A DNA stretch of 64,000 nt from Bordetella genomosp. 13 (GTDB taxonomy: Bacteria; Pseudomonadota; Gammaproteobacteria; Burkholderiales; Burkholderiaceae_B), in the NCBI RefSeq assembly GCF_007679965.1, contig NZ_VEHL01000002.1, positions 206,235-270,234 of the forward strand, written 5' to 3'. The stretch's first letter is position 1; the number at the start of each line of letters is the position of its first letter. This document shows positions 44,588 to 54,442 of the stretch, piece after piece. The notes below the pieces were generated by a model. It was given only the letters and a program-made list of their open reading frames with translations, did not search any database and was not told where the DNA came from. A program made the translations under genes and the position numbers.

Positions 44588-45996
44588 GCACGCAAGCCTT
44601 TTCGCAACGCCTGGTCCAGGCCCTGGGCCCCGACGTCGTCGCCACCGCCGAACAGGACATCGCACCCTGGCTCGCCGACTGGCGCGGGCTGTACCGCGGC
44701 CAGGCCCAGGCCGTGGTGCGGCCGCGCACCACGGCCGAGGTCGCGCAATGCCTGGCGCTGTGCCAGGAGGCCGGCGTGCCGGTGGTGCCGCGCGGCGGCA
44801 ATACCGGCCTGTGCGGCGGCGCCACGCCCGATGGCGGTGCGTCGAACGTGGTGCTCAGCCTGGACCGCATGAACGCCGTGCGCGGCATCGATACCGTGGC
44901 CAACACCCTGGTGGCCGAGGCCGGCTGCATCCTGGGCAACCTGCGCCGCACCGCGCACGAGGCGGGCCGCCTGCTGCCGCTCAGCCTGGCCGCGGAAGAT
45001 TCCAGCCAGATCGGCGGCAACCTGGCCACCAACGCGGGCGGCGTCAACGTGGTGCGCTACGGCATGGCGCGCGAGCTGGTGCTGGGCCTGGAGGCCGTGC
45101 TGCCCACCGGCGAGATCTTCCATGGCCTGCGCACCCTGCGCAAGGACAACACCGGCTACGACCTGAAGCAACTGCTGATCGGTTCCGAGGGCACGCTGGG
45201 CGTGATCACCGCCGTGGCCCTGCGCCTGTTCCCGCGCGTGGACACGCGCAGCGTGGTGCTGGCCGCGGTGCAGTCGCCCGCGCAGGCGCTGCAACTGTTC
45301 GAACTGCTGTACGAGCAATGCGGCGCGCGCCTGCAGGCGTTCGAGTTCTTCACGGGCGATTGCGTCGACCTGGTGCTGCGCCACGCGCAGGGCGTGCAGG
45401 AGCCCTTCGCGCAGCGCTACCCCGGCTACGTGCTGGTCGAGCTGGCCGACAGCGTGGACGAGGCCGCGCTGAACGCGTTGGTCGAGCAGGTGATCGGCGA
45501 GGCCCTGGAGAAAGAACTGTGCCTGGATGCCGCGGTGTCGGCATCACTGGCCCAGGTGCAGGCGCTGTGGAAGCTGCGCGAGGAGATCTCCGAGGCGCAG
45601 CGCGCAGACGGCCCGCACCTGAAGCACGACGTGTCGCTGCCCATCGAGCGCATCCCCGAGTTCATGGTGTCGGCAGAGGCCCGCGTGCGCGCCGTCAGCG
45701 CCGACCTGCGGCCCTTCATCTTCGGCCATTTCGGCGACGGCAACCTGCACTACAACCTGTCGCGCCCAGCTGGCGCCCCCGCCGACTGGGCCGCCAGGGA
45801 AGGCGCCGCCATCACCGACGTGGTGCTGGACGAGGTGAACCGCTACGGCGGCAGCATCAGCGCCGAGCACGGCATCGGGCAATTGAAGCGCGAGCACTTC
45901 CTGCACAGCAAGGATCCGCTGGAACTGCGCGTGATGCGTGACATCAAGCGGGTGCTGGATCCCAAGGGAATCATGAATCCGGGCAAGCTGCTGTAG
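44584..45996 (+). CDS. FAD-linked 2-hydroxyacid oxidase (GlcD/D2HGDH family)
   Basis: A 470-residue flavoprotein of the FAD_binding_4/FAD-oxidase C family. FAD-binding motifs are VPRGGNTGLCGGATP and SSQIGGNLATNAGGVNVVRYG; the C-terminal domain has FGHFGDGNLHYNLSRP and SAEHGIGQLKRE, whose His residues bind metal in the D-2-hydroxyglutarate/D-lactate dehydrogenase group. Substrate is a D-2-hydroxy acid by family. It overlaps the FCD regulator gene, suggesting that this acid is the effector. Confidence 0.92.
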   Translation: MSTQAFSQRLVQALGPDVVATAEQDIAPWLADWRGLYRGQAQAVVRPRTTAEVAQCLALCQEAGVPVVPRGGNTGLCGGATPDGGASNVVLSLDRMNAVRGIDTVANTLVAEAGCILGNLRRTAHEAGRLLPLSLAAEDSSQIGGNLATNAGGVNVVRYGMARELVLGLEAVLPTGEIFHGLRTLRKDNTGYDLKQLLIGSEGTLGVITAVALRLFPRVDTRSVVLAAVQSPAQALQLFELLYEQCGARLQAFEFFTGDCVDLVLRHAQGVQEPFAQRYPGYVLVELADSVDEAALNALVEQVIGEALEKELCLDAAVSASLAQVQALWKLREEISEAQRADGPHLKHDVSLPIERIPEFMVSAEARVRAVSADLRPFIFGHFGDGNLHYNLSRPAGAPADWAAREGAAITDVVLDEVNRYGGSISAEHGIGQLKREHFLHSKDPLELRVMRDIKRVLDPKGIMNPGKLL

Positions 45997-46084
45997 GGGT
46001 GGCTTGGAAGGGCGAGCCCGTTTTATCTCCCTTGGGTGCGGTGCTTCGTGGCGGGTGTGGATGTATGTGGGGTCCTGGCGTCCT

Positions 46085-46273
46085 TCAGGCGCCTGTTCCC
46101 TGGCTGCGGACGCTCGTACTCGCGCTTTCGCGCTCTGCCCCCGTCTCTTTTTCTTTCTGCTTCTCCTTTTCTTTTTTTGCTCCATCGTAATGGGACTTGA
46201 TGCCCAGGAACATGCACGTGCCCAACACGAGCAGCTTGAACGTACCGAAGACTACAGGGACCCAGAAATCCAT
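46085..46273 (-). CDS. 62-residue single-pass membrane protein
   Basis: MDFWVPVVFGTFKLLVLGT begins a 62-residue protein. A single hydrophobic helix (about residues 3-24) is followed by a highly charged Lys/Glu tail (GAKKEKEKQKEKETGAERE). GAGGAAACGATG gives a good Shine-Dalgarno at the start. It is divergent from the MocR-type gene over three phased direct repeats and is therefore a candidate target. The region is more AT-rich than its surroundings. Family not recognised. Confidence 0.6.
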   Translation of the reverse strand: MDFWVPVVFGTFKLLVLGTCMFLGIKSHYDGAKKEKEKQKEKETGAERESASTSVRSQGTGA

Positions 46274-46298
46274 CGTTTCCTCACTGCTTGTGGGCCAG

Positions 46299-46404
46299 AA
46301 TCCATACAAACAGCGAAATTTTACAGTTAAAATCCGTACAAAAAGTTGAATTGTCCGCTTTTGTGCTGTTTTTTTATCTGTAACCCGTCTAAAAGATCCA
46401 TACA
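46299..46404. promoter_or_regulatory. Three phased direct repeats ATCC(A/G)TACA
   Basis: ATCCATACA at 46300-46308, ATCCGTACA at 46332-46340 and ATCCATACA at 46396-46404 lie between the small membrane gene and the MocR-type gene. Starts are 32 and 64 bp apart, so all lie on one face of the helix. Direct repeats are typical MocR operators (for example GabR); binding is inferred. Confidence 0.65.
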
Positions 46405-46416
46405 TCAAGGGAAGAC

Positions 46417-47826
46417 ATGTCTCTAGCGCGTCGCCTTAAAAAAGCAAACATGTCTTGGTTGCGCCCCCTCGCCGCCGGCGCAGGCACCCGGTATCAGCAG
46501 ATCGCCACGCAAATCGTCACGGCGGTCGAGGACGGCGTGCTGCGGCCGGGCGACCGCCTGCCTGCGCAGCGCGAACTCGCCCAGGCATTGGGCGTCGACC
46601 TCACGACCGTCACGCGTGCGTATACGGAAGTGCGTCAGAAAGGGCTTCTGGAAGCGCAGGGGGCGGGTGGGACCTATGTGGCCTATTCCGGCTTGGAGAC
46701 GGGAGGGACGATCGATCTGGGGATGAATATCCCTCCCTTGCTCGGCAGCACGGAGTTTTCGCGCTTGCTCGAGCAAGGCAGCGGCACGACCCAGGTGGCG
46801 GCAAGCTCGATGGACCTGATGAGCTATCACGTGGGTGCGGGGGCTAGCCGGCATCGTGCAGCAGGTGCGAAATGGCTGCAGCCGATGATAGGCAACACGG
46901 ACATCGAGCGCATCGTGGTCTGCCCCGGTGCGCAGACCGCCATCGCGGCACTGCTTCTGGCCAGGAGTCAGGCCGGAGATGCCGTGGCCTGCGATGCGTT
47001 GACTTACCCAGGCTTCCTGGCCGCGGCCCGCTTGCTCCAGCGCTCGGCCGTAGGGGTGAAGTCCGATGCGCTCGGAATGGACCCGGCCGACCTCGAGCGC
47101 GTGTGCGAGCAACATCGTCCCGCGTTGCTGTACTTGAATCCGACGATCCAGAACCCGACCGCGCTGACGCTCTCCACCGAGCGACGAACCGCGCTGCTGC
47201 GTGTCGCGCAGAAGCATGCGCTGCCTGTCATCGAGGATGATCCTTACTGGCTGTTGGCCGAGCGTCCGCCGAGCACGATGTTCTCATTGGCCAGCAACAC
47301 GTCTTCGACGCCGGTGTATTACGTCTCGACGCTGTCCAAATGCATAGCTCCAGGCCTGCGAACGGCCTACCTGGTCGTACCCTCCGGCGAGCCGTTGAGT
47401 CCGGTCCTCGACGCCCTGCGTTCGCTGGCACTGATGCCCACCGCCTGGATGGCCGAAACGGCGTCGGCCTGGATAGAGTCGGGCGCCGCCGTTCAATGGC
47501 TGGCACGGATCAGGAGCGAGATGCGGCATCGGCAGGCGATCGCAGCATCGATCCTTCCGGGGCATATCCAGGCCGACCCGAATGGGCTGCACCTCTGGCT
47601 CCAGTTGCCGCGTCACGTCGACTTGTACCGGCTTGCACAGACGGCGCTGCAACAAGGGGTGAGCGTCACCGACTCGGAGTCATTTTCCACGGGGTCGTTC
47701 AGCCCCGTGGCGCTTCGTGTGTCATTGGGGGGAGCCATCGATCGCCATCGCCTGACGCACGGCCTGACCCGGTTGGCGGAGTTGCTCAAGGGCGATCTTG
47801 CCCGGCGGGTCTCGAACGTTGTCTGA
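46417..47826 (+). CDS. MocR-type regulator (GntR HTH + aminotransferase domain)
   Basis: A 469-residue MocR regulator. The N-terminal GntR wHTH includes DRLPAQRELAQALGVDLTTVTRAYTEVR read across about residues 48-76. The rest is a fold-type I PLP domain. The Schiff-base Lys lies in YVSTLSKCIAPGLRTAYLV, and NPTIQNPTALTL and IEDDPYWLL match the PLP-site Asn and Asp. MocR proteins sense amino compounds via PLP. It is divergent from a 62-residue membrane gene over three direct repeats. Start 46417 or 46450. Confidence 0.9.
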   Translation: MSLARRLKKANMSWLRPLAAGAGTRYQQIATQIVTAVEDGVLRPGDRLPAQRELAQALGVDLTTVTRAYTEVRQKGLLEAQGAGGTYVAYSGLETGGTIDLGMNIPPLLGSTEFSRLLEQGSGTTQVAASSMDLMSYHVGAGASRHRAAGAKWLQPMIGNTDIERIVVCPGAQTAIAALLLARSQAGDAVACDALTYPGFLAAARLLQRSAVGVKSDALGMDPADLERVCEQHRPALLYLNPTIQNPTALTLSTERRTALLRVAQKHALPVIEDDPYWLLAERPPSTMFSLASNTSSTPVYYVSTLSKCIAPGLRTAYLVVPSGEPLSPVLDALRSLALMPTAWMAETASAWIESGAAVQWLARIRSEMRHRQAIAASILPGHIQADPNGLHLWLQLPRHVDLYRLAQTALQQGVSVTDSESFSTGSFSPVALRVSLGGAIDRHRLTHGLTRLAELLKGDLARRVSNVV

Positions 47827-47859
47827 TCGGCCTGGACGTCCGGTCCCACCCTGCCGCGT

Positions 47860-48513
47860 TCAGCGGCCGTAGGCGTCGATTCGTTCGCATCCCGCCAGCG
47901 AAGGATGCGCATGTCCAGGGGCGCAGCGGTACCACGCGTCGCGATACTCGCGCTGAACGGACATTCCGATCGGGGACCGCCGGGCCATGACGAGGAACAG
48001 GTCGCCCTTCTCGATGCGTTTCACCATTGCCGCGGGGGCGCAGATCTTCCGGGTGTCGGCCAGCCTGAAATAGGTCGGGCACTTACGAAAGGCGTCGTCC
48101 TTGTCCCGCTTGAACGAAACCGCCACGAGGTCGCGTTGCGACGGGCCCGCCAGTCTGTCGTGGGCCAGGAAGAACAGCATGTCCACGAAGATCGAGGTGA
48201 ACAGTCCGCCCAGAAGCGCCAGGCCACCCAGATACACCAGGCGCTGGAATATCGATGCGGCGTGCCAGAGTCCCGCCCGCAAGCGCGGCCGCAGCAGCAG
48301 CGCCGTCCCCAGGCAGGCCCCGCCGATGAAGCTCGCATTGAAGATGGCGTCCGCCCACGCCGGGCGGATGGCGAAGCGCTGGGCATGGACGATCAGCGCG
48401 ACGATCGCGAAGATCCCCAGCACCATCAGCACGATTGAAATGCACCGCAGCGCGGGCGACATCGTCGCGCCGCGCGGTGGTGCGGCAGGTCTTGCGGGCT
48501 TGTGCTTCGACAT
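47860..48513 (-). CDS. Hypothetical membrane protein
   Basis: A 217-residue protein with three hydrophobic segments (about residues 22-44, 55-77 and 88-114) and a soluble C-terminal half containing several Cys (FRKCPTYFRLADTRKICAP and YRCAPGHAHPSLAGCERI). The Cys spacing suggests disulfides outside the cytoplasm. I do not recognise the family. It lies convergent to the MocR gene and downstream of thiC. Confidence 0.68.
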   Translation of the reverse strand: MSKHKPARPAAPPRGATMSPALRCISIVLMVLGIFAIVALIVHAQRFAIRPAWADAIFNASFIGGACLGTALLLRPRLRAGLWHAASIFQRLVYLGGLALLGGLFTSIFVDMLFFLAHDRLAGPSQRDLVAVSFKRDKDDAFRKCPTYFRLADTRKICAPAAMVKRIEKGDLFLVMARRSPIGMSVQREYRDAWYRCAPGHAHPSLAGCERIDAYGR

Positions 48514-48621
48514 GCTCTCCGTGGCCTGGATTGCCAGCCAAGGGTTGTATCACGAGCCTCGCCGCGCCAGGGCGGCCGATGCCGCAAGGCGTGCCGTGAT
48601 CGAGGTCACGGCACGCCGGCA

Positions 48622-50882
<2,261 letters not shown>

Positions 50883-51470
50883 ATGCAATTGACTCTCCGC
50901 AAACTGGCTCCTGTCTTCGCCGTGGCCATGTTGGCCCTGGCCGGATGCCAGACTGCGCCGACGACGACCGGCAAACAGGCCGCCGGCACCGCCACCCCGA
51001 CGGCGCCCGCCCAGCCCAGTACCGCGTCGCCGGTCGAGTTCTACATCGCCTACACGACGCCGGGCCAAGGACGTACGGCCGTGAACATGCCGGATGGGAC
51101 GCTGTACCTGCAGACCACCCCCGTGCTGACGCGCGAGTACCTGACCGAGGCCGCCGCCGTGGTCGACCGCCAGGGCCAGCATTTCGTCGGGCTGCGCTTC
51201 AACGAAGCCGGCACGCGCATCCTGTCGGACGTCAGCAGCCAGAACCTGGGCAACATGCTGGCGCTGGTCGTGAACCGTGAGCTGGTGGCCGCGCCCAGCA
51301 TCGCCGAGCCGCTGAACCGCGGCGCGCTGGCGTTCAGCGTGCCTACGGCCCAGGCCGCCATGGAGCTGGCCGCCCAGATCCGCGGCGATGCGGCGCCGGG
51401 CGCCGCCGCGCCGGTGGGTACGCCCATGCCGGCTGCCGCACCCCGTTCCGGCGCGACGCCGGTACGTTGA
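50883..51470 (+). CDS. Lipoprotein with SecDF P1-head-like domain
   Basis: A 195-residue lipoprotein with lipobox LALAGC (Cys22). After a Thr/Pro/Ala-rich linker, the domain PVEFYIAYTTPGQG, VLTREYLTEAAAVVDRQGQHF, GLRFNEAGTRILSDVS and NMLALVVNRELVAAPSIAEPL matches the head subdomain of SecD. The C-terminus is Pro/Ala-rich. Function unknown; such isolated SecD-head lipoproteins occur in Alcaligenaceae. A terminator lies at 51517-51543. Confidence 0.82.
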   Translation: MQLTLRKLAPVFAVAMLALAGCQTAPTTTGKQAAGTATPTAPAQPSTASPVEFYIAYTTPGQGRTAVNMPDGTLYLQTTPVLTREYLTEAAAVVDRQGQHFVGLRFNEAGTRILSDVSSQNLGNMLALVVNRELVAAPSIAEPLNRGALAFSVPTAQAAMELAAQIRGDAAPGAAAPVGTPMPAAAPRSGATPVR

Positions 51471-51516
51471 TCAGGCGGGGGCAGGGCGCCTGGGCGCCGC
51501 TGCCCGCGGGCAGGAG

Positions 51517-51543
51517 AACCGGGCCTGGCGTCCGGTTTTTGTT
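51517..51543 (+). terminator. Intrinsic terminator after the lipoprotein gene
   Basis: AACCGG (51517-51522) and CCGGTT (51532-51537) form a stem with a nine-base loop, followed by TTTTTGTTT. Lies 47 bp beyond the stop. Confidence 0.7.
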
Positions 51544-51628
51544 TGGGGGTAAAGCCCAGTAAAGCCGCGCCCGTCCAGGCCCGCAAAGATGGGTTCCCAC
51601 TTGCAGGGCCAGGTCGGCGTCCGCCGCT

Positions 51629-52099
51629 TCACTCGTGCCGATGCTGGCGCTGCGCCAGCCGTTCGTCCCAGCCGCTGCCGCGGCACAGCGCGTCGAACTC
51701 ATCGGCCAGGTCCGCCAGGGCGATCCCGGCCAGCCGCTCCAGCAGCAGCGTCTCGGCCTGGCGCAGCGCATCGTCCAGCGCCGCGTTGACCACGCGCTCC
51801 ACCGCGCATTCCGGGTTCTCGGTCTCGTTGCCGATGGCGAAGATGCGCGGCCCGCCGACGGCGCGGTGGATGTCCAGCAAGGTGATCCGCTTCAGGTCGC
51901 ATGCAATGCGCCAACCTCCGCCGTGGCCCTTCTCCGACTGCACGTAGCCCGCCTGGCGCAAGCCCGCCATCGTGCGGCGCACGACCACGGCGTTGGTGTC
52001 GAGCATCAGGGCGATCTGCTCGGAGGTCAGCGGTTCGTCGCGCCGCGCCATGTGCAGCAGCACGTGCAGCATGCGGGACAAGCGGCTGTCTTTTCTCAT
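51629..52099 (-). CDS. Rrf2-family transcriptional repressor
   Basis: A 156-residue Rrf2 regulator. The wHTH is MRKDSRLSRMLHVLLHMARR with EQIALMLDTNAVVVRRTMAGL and the wing GYVQSEKGHGGGWRIA. The usual three-Cys cluster of Fe-S members (such as IscR) is not present; only Cys in IACDL and NPECA are seen, so metal-independent sensing is likely. It is divergent from a thioredoxin-reductase-like gene and probably represses it. A TATAAT at 52158-52153 lies inside the left operator. Confidence 0.9.
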   Translation of the reverse strand: MRKDSRLSRMLHVLLHMARRDEPLTSEQIALMLDTNAVVVRRTMAGLRQAGYVQSEKGHGGGWRIACDLKRITLLDIHRAVGGPRIFAIGNETENPECAVERVVNAALDDALRQAETLLLERLAGIALADLADEFDALCRGSGWDERLAQRQHRHE

Positions 52100-52149
52100 G
52101 ATGAGGCGCCTCAGGAACGCGCACGCCACGGCCACGGCGCACGATATGA

Positions 52150-52205
52150 AACATTATAAGTTGCGTGACGGCCGGCCTTCGGCCTATCATGTAACTTCAA
52201 TAGTT
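52150..52205. promoter_or_regulatory. Two AAC-N7-GTT operators of the Rrf2 regulator
   Basis: AAC-N7-GTT palindromes lie at 52150-52162 and 52193-52205, 43 bp (about four turns) apart and placed as inverted copies within ATGAAAC/GTTTCAT arms at 52146 and 52209. One is near each divergent gene. Binding by the Rrf2 protein is inferred. Confidence 0.6.
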
Positions 52206-52270
52206 TCATGACAGACCGAAGGCCGGACTGGGTCCGCGCCGCGTCGGCCGTCTTCCGGAAAGGAGCCTCC

Positions 52271-53161
52271 ATGCAATACGACGCCATCATCGTGGGCGGC
52301 AGTTATGCCGGCCTGGCCGCCGGGCTGCCGCTGGCGCGGGCACGCCGCAATATCCTCGTCATCGACGGCGGACAGCGCCGCAATCGCTACGCCGGGCACT
52401 CGCACGGCTTCCTCACGCAGGACGGCACGCCGGCCGCCGTCATCGCGACGAAGGGCCGCGAGCAGTTGCTGGCGTATCCCACGGTGCAGTGGCTGAACGC
52501 CACGGTCGCCGGCGTCGCGGCCACCGCCGAGGGCTTCCGGGTCGAGGTCGACGGCCAGGACGTGCGCCACGCCCGCCGCATCGTGTTCGCGCTGGGCGTG
52601 ACCGACCAGCTGCCCGACGTGCCGGGCCTGGCGGAACGCTGGGGGACGTCGGTCTTCCATTGCCCGTACTGCCATGGGTACGAGCTGGACCGGGGCAGGA
52701 TCGGAGTGCTGGCCAGTTCGCCGCTGTCCTTGCACGTGGCGATGCTGCTGCCCGATTGGGGGGCGACCACGCTGTTCCTGAACGAGGCGTTCGAGCCCGA
52801 TGCCGCGCAGCTGCGGGCGCTGGCCGAGCGTGGCGTGCGCATCGAACGCAGCCGCGTGCAACGCATCGACGGCGAGCTGGATCTGATCCTGCAGGGCGGG
52901 CACGTGGTGAAGCTCGACGGGCTGTTCGTCACCTCGCGCGTCGCGCCGTCCAGTCCGCTGGCTCAGCAGCTGGGCTGCGAGATGGAGGAGGGGCCGTGGG
53001 GACGTATCGTCAAGACCGACGCCATGAAGGCGACGTCGGTGGCGGGCGTGTACGCGTGCGGGGACATGGCCCGCCCGGGAGGATCGGTGGCGGTGGCCGT
53101 GGGAGACGGCACGATCGCGGGCGCCGCGGCGCACCAGTCGCTGATCTTCGCGGCGTCCTGA
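52271..53161 (+). CDS. Thioredoxin-reductase-like flavoprotein
   Basis: A 296-residue NAD(P)/FAD oxidoreductase. FAD motif is DAIIVGGSYAGLAAGLPLA; redox pair is CPYC in HCPYCHGYEL; C-terminal FAD contact is GVYACGDMARPG. The NAD(P) Gly-rich loop (GRIGVLASSPLSLHVAML) is weaker than usual. Size and CxxC match thioredoxin reductase or related proteins with unknown partner. SD AAAGGAG before ATG 52271 is strong; the upstream ATG at 52208 lacks one. Divergent from an Rrf2 repressor. Confidence 0.9.
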   Translation: MQYDAIIVGGSYAGLAAGLPLARARRNILVIDGGQRRNRYAGHSHGFLTQDGTPAAVIATKGREQLLAYPTVQWLNATVAGVAATAEGFRVEVDGQDVRHARRIVFALGVTDQLPDVPGLAERWGTSVFHCPYCHGYELDRGRIGVLASSPLSLHVAMLLPDWGATTLFLNEAFEPDAAQLRALAERGVRIERSRVQRIDGELDLILQGGHVVKLDGLFVTSRVAPSSPLAQQLGCEMEEGPWGRIVKTDAMKATSVAGVYACGDMARPGGSVAVAVGDGTIAGAAAHQSLIFAAS

Positions 53162-53320
53162 GGCTGCGCAGCCTCGCGTTCGGCCTCGTGGCGTCCTGAG
53201 GCGGCGGCGCACAGGCGTCTTGGCGGCGTCTCGAGGCCGCGGGAGGCTCGCATGCGGCTTCCTGGCGGCCAGAAGACCAGGGGGGCGCTGCATGCATCCA
53301 CGCGGTTCCTGGAGGCCGCG
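53152..53320. repeat. Degenerate direct repeats after the flavoprotein gene
   Basis: GGCGTCCTGAGGC occurs at 53152-53164 and 53190-53202, with a variant GGCGTCTCGAGGC at 53225-53237 and weaker copies near 53255 and 53304. The first copy includes the stop codon. The stretch is otherwise non-coding and rich in GC palindromes. Confidence 0.45.
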
Positions 53321-53410
53321 AGCGACGCGCATGCAGGCCGCTCCGGGAGCCCTTTTTCTACGTGTTAACGTGCCCGTGCACGGGCCGCCGCGGCTCGACG
53401 CCGCTGACGC

Positions 53411-53836
53411 TCAGCCGCGCCGTTTCGGGGCCTTCGGCGGCCTGGCGCCGCGCTGGCAGGTGTCCAGGTAGGTTTCCAGCAGCTGGTCGACGAACTGCAA
53501 CTGCTCCGGCCCCAGCGCGCCGAAACGGCGCGGGTCCACCGAGAACGGCCAGGCCACGGGCTGCGGTTCGCGCAGGCTGTGCCGATCGGCGCCGCGGCCG
53601 CCCGGCTCGTACACCAGCACGGCGCGTTCCAGCGGGCCGTTGCCGGTTTCCAGCCATTCGATCTCGATGTCCAGGGCCGCGGCCAGGCTGCGCACCGAAC
53701 GGCTGCTGCCGCGGTCGCCGCTTTCGTAGCTGGCGATGGCGCTCTGGGACAGGCCGCTGGCGCGCGCCAGCGCCTGCTGCGTGTATCCGCGCAGCAGGCG
53801 TGCTTCCTTCAATCGGTCTGAGAAATTGCTCTTCAC
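53411..53836 (-). CDS. XRE-family regulator, copy 1
   Basis: A 141-residue protein with an N-terminal XRE HTH (FSDRLKEARLLRGYTQQALA followed by RASGLSQSAIASYESGDRG) and a C-terminal part LREPQPVAWPFSVDPRRFGALGPEQLQFVDQLLETYLDTC read across residues 88-128. It is about 70 per cent identical by eye to copy 2 downstream of it in the window, and their upstream regions also match. Likely a CI/Cro-type repressor from an old mobile element or a stress circuit. Target genes unknown. Confidence 0.88.
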   Translation of the reverse strand: MKSNFSDRLKEARLLRGYTQQALARASGLSQSAIASYESGDRGSSRSVRSLAAALDIEIEWLETGNGPLERAVLVYEPGGRGADRHSLREPQPVAWPFSVDPRRFGALGPEQLQFVDQLLETYLDTCQRGARPPKAPKRRG

Positions 53837-53860
53837 GCCATGATTGGAGCGTGGTGGGCG

Positions 53861-53898
53861 AATACTTTGGTGGTTCAGAAAATCACGGACGTGGTATT
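53861..53898. promoter_or_regulatory. Operator region of XRE copy 1
   Basis: A 37-38-bp block beginning AATAC and ending GTATT, with inner TGGTG and ACGTGG elements. It aligns base by base with the block at 54372-54408 before copy 2, so the control region was duplicated with the gene. Confidence 0.5.
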
Positions 53899-53924
53899 TG
53901 CCTTGCCCGCTTCATTTCAAACCT

Positions 53925-54347
53925 TTATCGCCGTTTCGTCTGCGGTACCGGATTGGCGCCGCGTTGGCACGCGTCCAGATAGGCTTCCAGCCACTGGTCG
54001 AGAAAATGCAGCTGGTCGGCATTCAGTGCGGAAAAACGGCGCGGATCCACGGAAAATGGCCATGCCACGGGTTGCGGTTCACGCAGGCTCGGCCGGGCCG
54101 CCTCGCGGCCGACATTTTCGTACACCGACGGCGGGCGCTCCATCGGCCCTTTTCCCGTCTCCAGCCATTCGGCCTCGATCTTCAGGGCCGATGCCAGTTT
54201 TCTCGCCGAGCGGCTGCTGCGCCGATTGCCGTTCTCATAACTGGCAATTGCGCTTTGCGACAGACCGCTTGCACGGGCCAGCGCCTGCTGCGTAAATCCG
54301 CGCAGCTGCCGTGCTTGTTTCAATCGGTCTGAAAAAGAGGTTTTCAC
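53925..54347 (-). CDS. XRE-family regulator, copy 2
   Basis: A 140-residue paralog of copy 1: same HTH start (MKTSFSDRLKQARQLRGFTQQ with ALARASGLSQSAIASYENG) and C-terminal segment LREPQPVAWPFSVDPRRFSAL. Divergence is greater in the linker and tail, so the duplication is not recent. It is divergent from a degenerate-receiver winged-helix gene over a pair of palindromes. The two genes read in the same direction with separate control regions. Confidence 0.88.
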   Translation of the reverse strand: MKTSFSDRLKQARQLRGFTQQALARASGLSQSAIASYENGNRRSSRSARKLASALKIEAEWLETGKGPMERPPSVYENVGREAARPSLREPQPVAWPFSVDPRRFSALNADQLHFLDQWLEAYLDACQRGANPVPQTKRR

Positions 54348-54371
54348 GCTGCGATTGGAGCGTGTGCTGTA

Positions 54372-54408
54372 AATACCATGGTGATTGATAAAATTACATA
54401 TGTAGTAT
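54372..54408. promoter_or_regulatory. Operator pair of XRE copy 2
   Basis: Palindromes ACCATGGT (54375-54382) and TACATATGTA (54395-54404) have centres 21 bp apart, two helical turns. They sit inside an AATAC...GTAT outer repeat that matches the block at 53861-53898. Shared between XRE copy 2 and the divergent gene at 54443. Confidence 0.55.
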
Positions 54409-54442
54409 CCGCACCGCTCGAAACCGTTTTCCGATCACCAAC

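Noticed and set aside
53330..53352. Terminator at GCTCCGGGAGC followed by T residues
   Set aside because: The stem would leave a loop of one base, so it cannot form as written; a weaker hairpin is possible but not convincing.
53411..54347. Prophage or integrative element around the XRE pair
   Set aside because: No integrase, phage structural gene, attachment-site repeat or tRNA target is next to them.
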